A DNA stretch of 64,000 bases from Galaxea fascicularis. Taxonomy: Eukaryota; Cnidaria; Anthozoa; Scleractinia; Euphylliidae. This document shows, piece after piece, positions 25,427 to 39,037 of this stretch (the stretch's first letter is position 1; every line of letters begins with the position of its first letter). Location of the stretch: assembly GCA_948470475.1 (NCBI GenBank), contig OX419347.1, forward strand, positions 17,283,675 to 17,347,674, read 5' to 3'. The position numbers and the translations under genes were made by a program. The notes beneath the pieces were generated by a model. It saw only the letters and a list, made by a program, of their open reading frames with translations, was not told the origin of the DNA and ran no database searches.

Positions 25427-25599
25427 CAGAAAACTTGGGGCGGTTTCCGTCTTGTGCTGCCCCTATAGCTATGATGACGCATGTACAGTTTTGATTGTTC
25501 ATACAAACCAATTTCTCATTGATCCATTTTCTCTACAAAAGTGGAAAACCTTTTGAAAGAGAAACTGGTCACATAACCAAGAGAAATTGTTTTATATAG

Positions 25600-25808
25600 T
25601 TAACCCTTTAAGTCCCATCTGATTATTAATTCTCCTCTCTGGTTGCTATACAGTTCCTTGTCACATTAGTTAAGAGAATTTAGGGTTATATCAAGATAAC
25701 ACCCTCTGACTGATGAGTTTGTCTATTCTCATCACCTGCCTTCTCAACAATACATTGATGTTCTAAGGAGAAGATACATGCTAATCACTTCTGAAGTTAA
25801 AAGGTTAT
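25600..25808. mobile_element. TTAACCC-ended MITE, copy C
   Basis: It begins TTAACCCTTTAAGTCCC and ends in a decayed AAAAGGTTAT. Internally it is the inverse of the copies at 1-110 and 29,973-30,195 (GTCTATTCTCATCACCTG). It is intergenic. Confidence 0.65.
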
Positions 25809-26471
25809 TTAAGCTTGCATTTTTATAAGAATGTTACAGTGCTTGCTCGAAAGCTTTCACCTGGTCACATTCTCAAGAATACTATTTCATTAGCTAACCA
25901 GATGTTTTAAAGGTTGTAATTAAACTTAACAAAGAAGTAATGAATAGAAACCTACCTACAATTTATGGCACTTGTTTTTGGGAGTTTAGATTGTTTCAGC
26001 CTACTGCCAGATATCACTGTATTTAAATAAAAACTGAATTTCCAAAGGGAAGAATGTACGTAGAAACTACGGATTGTGGTGGAAGACGTTTGCACTGTTT
26101 AACAATAAAGTTCCAGCAAAGATCATCGAGTAATAGATCGAGTATATAGGAATTTTGAGGCTTAATTTGTTCAACATCATATCGTTCCATTTCTAGATGA
26201 ATACAAGTTAACTCTAGTAGAGAATTCCAGAGAGCAGCTCTAGCTTTGGCATACGGTTCAGTGATTCCATGCTCAGGCTTGCTACAGTTTTGGCATTGGC
26301 AAGCCGCAAGTTGACTCAAGTTCTGTTTGCACACTCCGAGTCAGTTTAGGATTATAGTGACCGGGCGTGGTGATTACTTATCTCCGTTTTTCCCGTTTGA
26401 GTCTGCCTCAACACTATTTTGTTGTTTGTCGCTGAAGAATGCGTCACAGTACGTAATAACTGAACATGAAC

Positions 26472-26477
26472 TTTATT
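26472..26477 (-). terminator. Candidate polyadenylation signal of DCAF15
   Basis: AATAAA on the minus strand, about 190 bases after the DCAF15 stop codon. Other A/T-rich hexamers lie nearby, so the choice is tentative. Confidence 0.4.
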
Positions 26478-26667
26478 CAACATAAAAGAAAACCGGTGAC
26501 TTGCTTTTAGGTACAATTCGTTTCGAGAGATTTTGATCCGATTTTTAAGAACAGTCATGAAACCAGTATCAGAAAACTTCGACCTTGGCGTAAGAAACCA
26601 GATTCTCCCACGAAGTCTTAGACATCATAACGTAAACACAAAGAAGAATTCACATTTTGACCGAGAT

Positions 26668-29600
26668 TTATAGAACCAAAACCAGAGGCAGAAATGGGTG
26701 TCTTAGGTACTTGAGAGATTTTCCGGTGAATACAGTGTGATTAGAGAATGCCTGCACAAATGATGAAATACTCTGAGGAATAAAGAATTTTGCACGCAGT
26801 TCACATGCCTCTTTAGTGGCCATATTAAAGTTGGCATACTTCCTCTGCTCAGGGTAGCTGTCCAAATCAAAAACTTGAAGAATTCTCACTGCACCACCAC
26901 AGATATCCCAAGAAAATAGAAAGCCTGTGCACTGCAACGAGGGTCTGAAAAGAAACAAGATAGTTACGTCAGTGCAATAAAGACCTCATAACAGCAATGC
27001 ACACAAACATAAATGATCCTTTCTGATAAGAAAATGTCTGAAAAAGTCATCACAGTTGTGAGCTGATCGCACTACAGTCCTAGGAGCTGTACCCTTACCA
27101 CCACAAAAAGTCGTGGTAACGTTTTTCTGGCAACTTTCTTATTGGTTTAATTGTTTGAATGAAGAAATGAAAAAGTGAGAACTCAATGGAAGGTGAAGTT
27201 GTGTAAATGCGAGACTGCATGTGAATCTTGGAATTAACAAACCCGGCAAATTAATATAAAAATAACATACATGTACGAACCTTGGGCTGACAGGCAAATC
27301 ACAGGATGCAGATCTCTGCCTTTTGCGAGTGTACACCAGAATTCTAGCCATAATGATAGCCACACCAGTGTCCGGACACACGCTCACTATCTGTACATCA
27401 TAATCCTTCAATGACTTGTATCTGTCTCGGAGACCTTCATGAGCTTGAATTAACTCGTTGATACATTGTTCTACATCAAGTGTCAATTGATGAACAGCAA
27501 GTATCTGTCTATTGTCTAGGCTTTCCTTCAGTAATTGATTTGATCCTTGGCTTGGGTTGTTTTTGTTTATCTTTCCAATTTGTTTCAGAGTTCTGCTGTA
27601 AGAGGTTTTCACTGTAATTGGCAGAGATCCATCATACATGTCAAACTCATCGGACAGTTCATTGTAGCTTTCATCAGTTGTTTCGGCAAATACTTTGAGA
27701 ACTGAGGATGTTAAGTTATTGTTGTTCAGCAAAGGTGCATTTTCACTACATCCGCAGGACGCATAAAGTGCATGTGCATGAAGCCCTTTCTCAGGGTTTT
27801 CAGAGTTACAGTCACAATAATTACTTGTATTATTGCTATTGCAGTCTTTGAAATCAGATTTCGAAGAGACCCTACTAGCAAGGGAGATATGTTCTGTGTT
27901 GTTGCAAACCATACTTGAGGAACTCTCGGTTGCTCTGTCATGATTTGGAGATGGTAACACACCCTTCTCAGTTTCATGGTGGTTTCCAGAAGTATCAGAG
28001 TAACTCTCCGAATTACACAAAGACAGGTCCTCAATAATCTTACTAAAACCATCAGCATTCACTGACTTAACACTCTTTCGCTCTTCATTGCACTCCTTCA
28101 TTTGGTTCTCATCTCTATCAGAATTGGGATCTTGCTGATTTATATTCACAATTTGTTGAGAAGTAGAGATATGTCCATACTCTTCTTCACTGGCCTGATG
28201 TGAATCAACCTGATCACCATGGATTTTATTCAGTTGATTGACAAAGCCAGAGACTACCTTATGCCGTTCAAGATGACTGCTATCTACAATAACTTGTTTA
28301 GCAGGTGAGACAGCAAACATGGCCACTCCACTGCCAGCTGAGCTTGAACTTTTTCTGGGATCATTAATTTCAGGTTGAGCAAATCGACACGTTTGATTTT
28401 CCCCAAAGGATGCACAATTAGCACCAACATTTTCATTTGAATATCCACAAGTGCCTCCTCTTGAGCACTGGCATGTAATACTAGTTCTGTCACTTTTATT
28501 GGAGCTTGCCTCGCTTGACAATAAGCCTGCTCTAGGGGCATCTGTTAGAGAAACTTGCAAATATGACCTGTTCACATATTCTGTCCACTGGCTGCTACGA
28601 CTATCAAACAACGATATTCTCAAAGCCATCAGAAAGTCTCCAGTGTTGAAGAGAATAACATCCTCCATTCTCAAACATATTGAGGGGTTGAAAATTGGAA
28701 AAGGAGGAAGAAGGTCGTATTTAAAGTGCACAGCAAAACAATGCTTCAAACACTTCTCATCTACTCTGCCAAAGAGTGTGTGTTGACAGTCTGGACATGG
28801 GCGTGGTGAGGGCACAGAACACACTGTGACATAACACTGATGACTTTGGTCATCTATCACAGACCGTCTAATGTGGTTATAAAAAAGAAAATTGTGTAAG
28901 CTTCGAAATAATGGAAGCAAATTTCCACCCCTAGCTAATGCAGTATTGCAAAACAGATGGTTATTACATGTAAAATACCTCTATGGACCAAACTCAAGGT
29001 TAGGTTCAGCTTGGCAGAGAATGTCGTCTCAAACCTAAAGCTCTGACTCTACAGTACAGTGTATATCAGAATAATGTACCAACAAACCTCCAAGTGCATA
29101 CACCCCCCCCCCCCCACCCATCCCCCTGACACCCCATAAAGAGACACCTTCCATAAAGCAGAAACTATTACAAGACATGATCCATTCAACTTCTCCTCTT
29201 AACCTCTACATTTATAACCTTCTGTGAATGGACACCTTTGCTCAGGCCCAAGGGTGCCCACTTTCAAGGGGATCTGACTGAATAAAACTTAGATTGAATT
29301 AAAATGACTACTATGACACAACAAACTCACAAACAAACAAACTGTAACAGTGTGCCCTGGAGGTACATACATTTCACCATAGACCACAAATTTTGATTCA
29401 TCCTGGCTTTCTGCAACCATTAGATGTAGATCTTGGTGTATTTCTTCTTTCTCAAACAGGGGCACTGTAAACACCTTAACAAAACAATAAGAATCAAACC
29501 TTTCACATGTACTCTCAAAACTGCATTACCGGTATATACAGGTGATGGTCTGAACTACAAGTTGCATCAACCAAATGCTTTGTGTCTCCCCACCCCCTAC

Positions 29601-32060
29601 CCCTATAAGTAATAGCAAGAGTGAAGTCAACTGTGTCACTCTAACAAGGAGCAGAAGACAACAGTTCATTGGAACCGTTATAATCAAGCCACAAGCACAC
29701 CACAGACCACAGCTATTGTGGTGAAGTCAGTGTGCTGGTATTCTAAAAAAGTGCCAGGGGATGAACATGGTTTTCCTTTTCAAATGAAATTCCAATCGAC
29801 TTGAGCAAAGCAAGCGGAGATTATATGGCCGCGTCAGCTAAAAGTATTAACAACAGTGATTCTTTGGTGCAGCAACTGAGGCATTCACAGGCAGAAAAAA
29901 ATCACCAGTCACTGGAAAACCAAAAGGAAAACCCAGGATGCCACTCAAAATATGTATGGAAAATACCCAGCCTCAACCCTTCTCCCTTTAACTCCCAGAA
30001 ATGATAAGCATGTATCTTCTCCTTATAACATCAATACATTGTCCAACAGACAGGTGATGAGAATAGACAAACTTATCAGCCAGAGGGTGTTATCTTCATA
30101 TAACCCTAAATTCTCTTAACTAATGCACAAGACACTGTATAGCAACCAGAGAGGAGAATTAATAATCTGATCTTGGGAGTTAATGACAGGGTTAATGAAG
30201 GGTTATAATGACAGCTTTGACTCGGTTGTCACCTCTCTCAATACAAACGTACAGTGCTGTATCGCAAATAAAAACATTATTATCAGGGGTTTCAATAAGT
30301 TTTGAAATAGCCGTCTGAGATGGCTAAAGTAAGAGGCGACCTGATTAATTTTGTTAATCATTTTAGTGAAATCTAGACAAAGTAGGTGGCGATGAGAGGT
30401 AAATTCTGACAAACTAGACTGCGATTTTCGCCAGTTGCCAGCTTCTAATGAAACCCCTGATTATGACCTGGCATGTGAACTGTATGACCCACAAGTACAA
30501 AGACAGTTTTTATTCTGAAAAATAGAAAGTGCATAAATTAAACAAACCTGAACTAAAGGTCTCTGTTGATTAAACTCCCACCAGTGAAGTGAATAAAAAT
30601 AGCAAGGTAGTGGACTGTTGTCATCATTATCAATTTGAAGACAATAAGACATCAAGTATCTCCCATTCTTGGTAAAGCCAAGAATAACATGCCTTCAACA
30701 AAAATGAATTTGAAAGAAATACAGCATAAGAGATACACATCAAGCTACAGGTGTATTAATTCACTATATATTGGGTAATTGGTGACACTGTAACACAAAA
30801 CAAGAGGAGCTGCAAGCCCTAAAATTTCTGTCCCGAAGTTAATTGAATTATATTTTTGCTGTTGAGTGGTCAGTCAGAAGATAAAAGTGACCACTTGGGT
30901 GCTTATTTATATCTTTACCCAGCAGTTCCAAACCTAAATAAAATCCTAAGGAGGAAGTAGTACCTCATGCAGCAACAAACATTTCTAAACGAGTCACCCA
31001 TAATATCACCCATAATATCATAATGGAAAAGAAGATTGATGGAGCTTATACAAGAATGCTGTGAGCTGCCTTAAACAGATCATGGAAGGAACATCCAACA
31101 AACAGAGAGATATATTGCAACATCCAATCAGTCAGTGAATCAAAACGTCAACAAACGTTGTGTCTTGCTGGGCACTGTTGGTGCAATAAAGATGAACTTG
31201 TTGGGGATGCAGTTCAGAAGCCCAGCCATGGTAAACAATCGGTAGGATGCCCCAAGAAGACTTACATTTATTGATAGAAGATACAGGATTCAGGTTAGAA
31301 GAACTACCAAATACAATGGAAGACAAAGACGGATGGAGGAATCATGTCACGGAATGCTGAGCACGCTCAGCCTGATGATCATGATATCATACAGAAAGGG
31401 GCGGTCACTCAAAGACATACTCCTGAGAGAAAAATTATAATGGTGACTCAGTGTCCAGCCTGTGCAGGATACTTTTTTTCTGTGTTTATCCTGCAAACTG
31501 ACATGGAATTAAATGTCGACTGAGGATGTGTACTGCCCGAGTGTTTAAATGCTGATTAAAATCAGTCTCCGTGAGTTGCATGAGATGACACCAAATAAGC
31601 TTGTAATAGCAAAGTTTAAAAAATGAAAAGCAGCTCTGAGTTATATCTCCAGCTAACATGTTTGAAAAAATGCAGATCTCGTTCATCTAGGTTTGCACCT
31701 GACAGCGAGTACAGAAATAGGGGTTTCTTTCTAATAACTTTATGCACTGCGATTCTCCAAGCTTTAAGGTTTAAAAGACACTTTATATTGCCGGTGTACA
31801 CCATAGATTGAAAACATGGTTAGGCCAAAATGTGATGCCTCGACATTTTACATTATACTGTATATTTCTGTATGCTTCGCTGCATGGTACCTTTTCTCAA
31901 ACTTAAAATTTAGTGAAAGTCCAGTGTACTATTTTGATTGATGTGTTGCTAGCCCGTGGTTCTTTAACACCTTCAGTTCCGCTTACCTGGCAAAGGTATC
32001 CGAGGAACTTACCATCATGTTCCAAATTGTTTGATGTGCCGCTGGAAGCCGTGCAAAAAG
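26668..32060 (-). CDS. DCAF15: DDB1- and CUL4-associated factor 15 (multi-exon)
   Basis: Substrate receptor of a CUL4-DDB1 E3 ubiquitin ligase; human DCAF15 is about 600 residues. Exons in gene order: about 32060-31987, 30692-30548, 29474-29371, 28867-27281 and 26944-26668. Phases agree at every junction from 31987 on. Conserved marks, judged from memory of the human protein: SPKLFARLP in the first exon; HVILGFTKNGRYL and LHWWEFN in the next; FEKEEIHQDLHLMV; a zinc-binding CPDC...CLKH pair; VHQLTLDVEQCINE and the YDVQIVSVCPDTG segment; and a C-terminus from LQCTGFLFSWDI to KSLKYLRHPF. About 300 residues in the middle of the large exon (roughly 28,540-27,620) are Ser/Asn/Glu-rich and probably disordered, matching the variable linker of vertebrate DCAF15. 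The 5' limit of the 32.06 kb exon and the start codon are uncertain. Confidence 0.88.
29100..29128 (+). repeat. Poly-C tract in a DCAF15 intron
   Basis: A C-rich run interrupted by single A and T bases. Confidence 0.7.
29973..30195. mobile_element. TTAACCC-ended MITE, copy D, in a DCAF15 intron
   Basis: The left side reads CCCTTTAACTCCCAG and the right side GGGAGTTAATGACAGGGTTAA. The interior matches the window-edge copy and, inverted, the 25.6-kb copy (ACAGGTGATGAGAATAGAC). It lies between the 30.5 and 29.4 kb exons. Confidence 0.65.
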
Positions 32061-32215
32061 TTTAGGGCTTGTGGCTCCTCATGCACAATAGCAATCCAGA
32101 TTTTTTATTTCAAATATCAGGATGATTTGGATAATGTACAAATTAATAGGAATGTGAATAATGAAACACAGTGGTAATTTGGGATGATATGGTATAATTT
32201 TTTTATGATAGAAAG

Positions 32216-32498
32216 CATACCTGTCAACTCTCCCGGTTTTACCGGGAGTCTCCAAGTTTTTCATCAAATCTCCCGGTCTCCAGGTTAGAGCACCAAATCT
32301 CCCGGGAAAATCCGCGGCTTCTTTCGAATTCTTTTTTTTCATTAATTTCGTTGTTTTCAAGGTGTCACATCAGGAACATTCGGAAAGCCTTCGGGTGATT
32401 CTCGGAGAGTATTCGGACATTGTCGTAAAACGCATTCTTACAACGCGAGGATTTCGAGACGTCTCCAGATTTTGGAACTCCGGGGGTTGACAGGTATG
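32216..32498. mobile_element. MITE with CATACCTGTCAAC ends and AGAAAG target duplication
   Basis: The left end is CATACCTGTCAACTCTCCCGG up to its first bases; the right end is the exact inverse of CATACCTGTCAAC. AGAAAG flanks both sides, a 6-bp target duplication. It lies just upstream of the first assigned DCAF15 exon, presumably in intron 1. No transposase frame is present. Confidence 0.75.
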
Positions 32499-33105
32499 AG
32501 AAAGGTACAACACTAAGTGCAAAATGCAAATAACCCACCTGTTTGGTTGAGTTCTTTTAATGGTTGTTCATAATGTGTGGAAGTTTTCCCCCCTGCATTA
32601 TGCAAGGTCCCAGAGGGGTTTAGGGCCCCAAAGCTCCAGGCCTAAAGAAGGAAAGGGCTCCAGGGATTGAAATGATCGGGCTCCGGGCTCCATGGCATAT
32701 AATCCAGGGCTCTTTGGCTCCAAGTACCCCCGCATTGGGACCCAGGTTATGGCTATTTGCGCCTCCGTATTCTTTTTAAAATTGCTCCCCAGGGAAATCA
32801 AATTGTCACAAATTGTTATTCGTTCACGACAAGGCAAAGACACGCATGAGCTCATTGGCCTCTACTTGTTAGAATGTATATACTGTACACAGTGTAAACT
32901 ATTCCCTTACCCCTTCTTTAGGACTCCATTTACGTCTAAAATGCTTTCCAGAGGAAGGCAAAATCGCTGTGGACATTTCTTGAAGAAGCGTAACCTGCTA
33001 GCTCGCAAATACGGCTGCAACGTCCCTCTTGTCTATCAAAGGATAACATTTCATTAATAATGATGTGAATGGAAGGGGATATTATCCTGACAAGCAACAA
33101 CGTAC

Positions 33106-33144
33106 TTCTCTGAGAGCAAGTTTTGTTACCACGTTTTCGCTCAT
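33106..33144 (-). CDS. DCAF15: Possible first coding exon of DCAF15
   Basis: On the minus strand ATGAGCGAAAACGTGG opens a 13-codon frame (MSENVVTKLALRE) ending at a GTACGT donor. The human N-terminus has a similar short basic/hydrophobic helix before the SPRLF motif. The donor phase (0) does not fit directly with the next exon I assigned, so either a small exon is missing or this is not the true start. Confidence 0.35.
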
Positions 33145-33382
33145 CTTTCTTCGTCGTTTTAAAAATAGGAAAATATCCCGCGTTCTGAGTATTGCGCCCG
33201 CGAACCAAAATTGAGTTATCTTCAATACATCATGCGCGATCATAAGTGAATGTCTGAATCTGCTGATTTAATTATCGCTTGCTCATCCTCTCCCTGTGGC
33301 CCTGTGCATGTGGACGATGTGGAGTAAAATCAATAAAATTACATGAGCTCTTTTTAAAAATTTTAATTTACCGTGTTATACA
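33145..33382. promoter_or_regulatory. Candidate bidirectional promoter of DCAF15 and EIF2B2
   Basis: The EIF2B2 start codon (33383, plus strand) and the putative DCAF15 start (33144, minus strand) are about 240 bases apart and diverge. Both are broadly expressed housekeeping-type genes in other animals. I see no TATA box. The call rests on gene arrangement and falls if the DCAF15 first exon lies elsewhere. Confidence 0.4.
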
Positions 33383-36300
33383 ATGGCCCCTCCCTCAGCT
33401 GAGTCGAAGGAAGATGATTTGTATGAAAGGATTGAGAGCTTTGTTTCCTATCTCAAGCAAGGGTGAGTATGACTTCGATGAAGGTAATGTTTACATTGGT
33501 ATTTATTGTACTCTAAATTTTTAAAGTTGATAATTGAAACATGCATGGCCCACAGTTTGTGAGCAACAAATATTAAACGACTATCTTAACAAGAACTCTG
33601 CAATCGCCAGAAATTAGGCTTGAACAAGTGGTTCAATACAATGAATTTGTTTACGTTTTTCCGTGCTTCACAATTTTTCTTTACTTGTACTCAAAAGCTC
33701 GACGATCTTGACCCCCCATCCCCTTTCCCCGCTTCCCCATTACCTCACCCGTCCCCACCCCCTAAACTCATCTCCTCCCCTCTGTCCTTCCATCCCCTCC
33801 ATAGGACACACACTTACATGGTCTTGCTGGACGGTCATTTTTTAGCTTAATGCCTTTGCACCCTAAGGAGACCTTAACAATAGGCCCCAGGGGTGGCGGG
33901 GGCACTCAAAGTATACATGACGGAGGGGTCCAATGGCGCTTCATATTGCAAACCCAAAAAAATCCACAAACCTGCAATTTTGGACCCAGAAAAATACCTG
34001 GCATCAAAATATCCTACCCAAAAAAATACAAGACTTAACTGATTTATTCAATCAAACAAGAAAAAAATATGTGACTGATCTCTTGACCCAAAAAAAATCC
34101 CGAGTGTGTAAATTTTCAACCCAAAAAAATGAGTCAGACCCCCCTTCATGAATACTTTGAGTACCCCCCTGGGCAATCGGCTTCAGATCATCACAGAATT
34201 ATTTGTTTGATCCCTTTATTGGGACAATTTTTGTTCAGCCCATTACATTAATGATACATTCATGTATTATTTTCACACTAACCCTGTTCTAAAATGGTGA
34301 GCATAAATGGAGTTTGAGTCACAAAATAACAATGTAGGTGCTGTACGGAAATCTTTTTTTCTTTCTTTTTTTTTTAAAGTAAATAGAGAGGTGAAAATGT
34401 TGTTTGTTCCTCTGCCTTAAATTATTAGATTATATTTCTTTATTTTGTCTTTTAGGCAACTTCATGGGTCATATGACATAGCTACACAAACATTGCAACT
34501 TTTGAGAAGAATCATTTCTCAAACTCGCTGGAGTACAGCAGGGTAATTAGATTATTAACACAGTGATTAATTTTACATTATTATATCTCTCAGTTAGTGC
34601 GCACGTTGTGATTGGTCAATTTTGTGGGCCGTATTCTATGGCACGGCCCACTAAATTTAAAAGTTTCCTTTCCCATGTGCCTGATTAACCTCAGGGATAT
34701 AACAAATATCTTACTAACCTCATTTTCTCCGTCCGTACTTTAAGTTACGGATCCTCGTTTTTCCCGTTGATTTATGACTCGCGCGCTTCGCACTTGGGCC
34801 ATAAGTGCACAGGAAAAAAACTTGGTCCGTAACTTACAGTATGGACCTCGAACTCAGTTAGTAAGAGGTATGTAATGCCAGTGATAGATTGTCCAAAAAA
34901 AAGTTGATTGGTACGAACATGTATGGTGTGATCGAGTTATGCCAGTTCTTACCTTTGTTAATTATTTGTTTGTGTGCTAGCAGTGACATATAAATCAAAT
35001 CACATAAATAATACTATTTCCTGTTCCTTTTTCCAGTGAACTAATGCAGTGCGTGAGAACAGAAGGAAAGAAAATGGCAAGTGCTCAGCCAACTGGTAAG
35101 TACATGTTGTGATTCAGATTATAATGTGACTAGTATACAGTGTGCATGTTGTGGTTCCAAGTTTGTGTTTGGTATCAAACCAATCGGATTTAATTTTTTT
35201 ACAGTTTATAATAATGTTTTACAATAATAATGGTAATGAGCTGGTATTAAGGAAAAGTAAAGATTAAACTGGTTTGAAAAAATGAAAACAAAAAGCAAGT
35301 TTTAAAAACCACAACTCATGCAGGTGTACATAACTTAGGGATGCCATCAACAGTGACCAAGAAGCCATCATGGCTTCTGATCAACAAAGGTGTTTATGAT
35401 AAACTGCACTTGTGGTGAAGGCATATCTTTAATAAATGTTATGTCTTCCTCCATCAATTTCTCGAGCTGTTTCATATCTGTTCATTCAGCTTGTATGGAT
35501 CATGCAAGTGTAACATTTGCCTTTTCTTTCATTCTTTCATAGATTCTGTTGTTGGAAATATGGTGCGAAGAGGTGAGGATGCAATATGAAATAAAACAAG
35601 CTTCTTTTGTCTGTTAAATCTACTTACTACTCTTATTGGTGGTTGCGAAGATTAAAGTAAAGGGTAGTGCCTAAGTGGAGTTTTAGATTCTATATGAACC
35701 ACACTATACATTAATTAAGTGATATTTGAAACTACAACTAACAACTATTCTTTGAACATTTTTTTTAATCAGCTCTTAAGATTATCAGAGAGGAATATGC
35801 AGGGTAAGGTATAATGTATCTCAATAGCATTATTTTATAGAATGTTTAGAAGACCTGAGAGAGCCAGTTGTGCTATCTTTAGTCAGCAATTTGGGGGCAG
35901 TATCTTTTTTTCCTTTTAAATCTTCAATTTCCTTTTAAATTATCTTCAATAATCCATTACTCACTCTTTTAAGAACAAGGCTGCAAGTGTTTGGAACCAC
36001 CTTTTTTTTTATTTTGTGGATATTCTTTGTAGTTCTGTGAGTGGAAAGTCAGAGGAGGGAGAGACAGAAGAATCATTACATGTGAGCTTTCATATCTAAA
36101 ATTTGCATTCAACTTGTATCAACTGAAAGAAAATTTCTTGTCACCTGCCATTCTCTTTAACTTGTCACATGCCATTGCCTTTAACTGTTATCACAAGAAG
36201 TCATGTACAGTGGTTTGATCAGTTTCATTCTAAATTCTGTCCATTTGTAAGTCAATAATAAAAAGAAAAAACTGTTTTGCAGAAACTTCTGATGGCTGGA

Positions 36301-39002
36301 GGTCCCTCCACCAGTGATTTTAACAAGCCAACTCATGGGCTTAAGGTATTTTATTGGTTAAGTTGTAGCATTCCTGTTATTCTTACCATGTTATAACCCC
36401 TCTGGGGGACTCCAGATTTCAAGTGACAGGGATGCTCAAACAATTTTTTGGAGGGTTTGAAATATTTTTATTCCTGGATTTTCCTTGGGAAGGAAAGTTT
36501 GGCAAGAATTTTTTTTGTGTGGCTTGGTCAGTTTGAGTAACAATATTTTTGGGTATTCAAAACAATCTGAAAATTTGTAGCAGTGCCCTGTGTGTACAGT
36601 GTCTGTGTAGTTCTGTGAGTAAATTACAGTCCTTTCTGGAAATTTTTAAGGCGCAAAGATTTGGCAAGGGATTTTCTTGAGGGGTATTGTTTTAGAAGCT
36701 CTAGGGATTTTTCTTTTGTGTCATGAAAGTACACATGCACTGCCAAATAGAATCTACCGGTATTTGTTTTATACATTCATAGTTTGATATTGCAAACTCC
36801 TCTGACTAGACCTTTCAAAATGTGGGTTCCTTCTGCAGGTCTCAAATCGTTCTAGCTAAGCACAAGTGCTCTACTAAAATTATTGAGTAGACTGTAAATC
36901 AAACAAACTGTAAATCAAATGAAATGTTGGTTTTTGAGGAGAGGGGAAAACTGGAGTACCCAGGGAAAAACCCTTTGGAGCAGAGTAGAGAACCAACAAA
37001 CTCAGCCCACTTATGATGCCAATTGCGGGAATCGAGCCCGGGACACTTTGGCGAGTGCTCTCACCACTGCACCAACCCTGCTCCCCTGAAAACAAAAGAC
37101 AGAACACAAAAGAATGCCAAATAAAGAGTGATCCCAAGTGTACAAAATACTATGCTTTCTGGTACCTGCAGAAAGACCCAAAATCTGAGATTTGTACCCT
37201 CCATGGTATAAAGTGGTATATTACGCATGTACATGGTGCAGTATGTGATGTTACAAGTTTTCGTTTGGATTTCAAATTCATGGTACAATATCTGACTGAG
37301 GGCTTCTAAAATAACCACAGTATTCTTGACGTGATAATAATTTGTACATGTTTTTGTTTAATTTCGTGTTGGATACAAAGATAATCTTCAAAATTTTGTT
37401 GTCATTTTTTTCAAAAGGAGAGTCGATATGAGGTCATTACAAATAAGTCTTTATGACATTGCATGTACTGCTAAGTTATTTAAGACATTATGTTGTATTT
37501 CTTTGTGCTTTTGTTGCAGACCAGTGTTATTGATGCTTTAAATGAACTTTTGACAGAACTTGAATCAAGGTACTTTGATAAAACTTGCTCATCAGATCAG
37601 TTGTCACTTTGCAATGTGATTCTTATATTCTCCATATTGTCTTTCCATTTGTCTGAGCTAGTTAGCCAGAACAAATACTGACAGTATTAATTTTCAGGAA
37701 TGAGGTTAAGTTACAACGAAGATGCGAGGAAACTTTAAGGCAGCCAAAAAAAAGTGCTTCTTTATTTTTTCAATCTTTTGTTGGGTTTTCTTTTTGTAGT
37801 GCTGATAACATAGCTACTCAAGCACTTGAGCATATCCATTCCAATGAAGTTATAATGACTATTGGAAAATCAAACACTGTAGAAGCATTTCTCAAGGTAT
37901 GGGTTATTCTAATTTAATTGCTCCATACAAACACTCACTGACTAATGAGGTCAGTCACCGGGTCAATGGGATTTCCAAGGGGAAGGGGGCTGGAAAAAGC
38001 AAGTTTTTAAAGAAAAGTATGGGGATAAAAGGTGGTGCAAACCAAAATAACCCTCTGTGTGGTGGTGGGGGGGGGGGGGGGGGGGTATAGATTATTTAGT
38101 GGAACTACACCATAAAAATAAATATTGACTCAGTTTTAATTGCACCATAAAAACCAAGGAATGATACAATGATTTGCCTTTCATAGTATTAAAAAATTGG
38201 AAGCCATTTAATAAATTGGCAACAAATTTTAACTTATTTCTCTACACTAATTTGCTTTCAAGAATGCTGCAAGGAAACGTAAATTTAGTGTCATTGTAGC
38301 TGAAGGAGCTCCATTTTACAAGGTTTGTTAAGTCAGTTATTTTGAAGTGGATTGTATTCTTCTGGTGACACAACCCGCTTTATTTTTCCACTTTGTTGCA
38401 TTGCAGACATTTAACACATTTAGCGCTTTTGGTACTCACAGTCAAAAGCTGACAAAGAACTTATTGCTTGCAGTTCAAGTTTTAATGGTTTAGGTAGACA
38501 GTTTTGCAAAATAATGGCATAAGACCTCATATGCTGCAACTTGTAAAATCTGGTTTAAACCATATCTCTGTGAACAGATCATGGTATGGCATCTGTCCTC
38601 TTTCAGGGTCAAGATCTTGCTAAGAGTTTAGCACAACATGGAATTGAAACAACACTCATTACAGATTCAGCAGTGTTTGCAATTATGTCGAGAGTGAACA
38701 AGGTAGGAATTCCAGATTCTGTTTTCTAGTTTGTATTATGATTTTAGCTGCAGCTGTAAGGCAGATGTTTTCTTGTTCTGCTTTTAATTTTGCTCTCTTT
38801 TTTTAAATAAATAAATAAATAATTATGGAATGTACAGTACATTATTAGCTTGTCATTGTTTCTTTTTTGTCCTCAGGTTATTATAGGGACACACGCTGTG
38901 ATGGCAGATGGAGGGTGAGTAATAATTATAGCTAATTGCAACAGACAAAAAAACCAATTTAATCCAGTCAGTCAGTCAACCAATCAATCAATCAATCAAT
39001 CA

Positions 39003-39037
<35 letters not shown>

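Noticed and set aside
26023..26334. 103-codon minus-strand frame after DCAF15
   Set aside because: It lies beyond the DCAF15 stop, has no family motif and is probably 3' UTR or flanking DNA.
28451..28786. 111-codon plus-strand frame opposite the DCAF15 large exon
   Set aside because: Antisense shadow of a well-supported coding exon.
33620..34151. Proline- and lysine-rich frames in EIF2B2 intron 1
   Set aside because: They arise from C-rich simple sequence and the CCCAAAAAAAT-rich MITE.
36999..37085. A tRNA gene on the minus strand (A and B boxes present)
   Set aside because: There is no pairing 3' acceptor arm after the B box, and the sequence continues into a SINE body with a repetitive tail.
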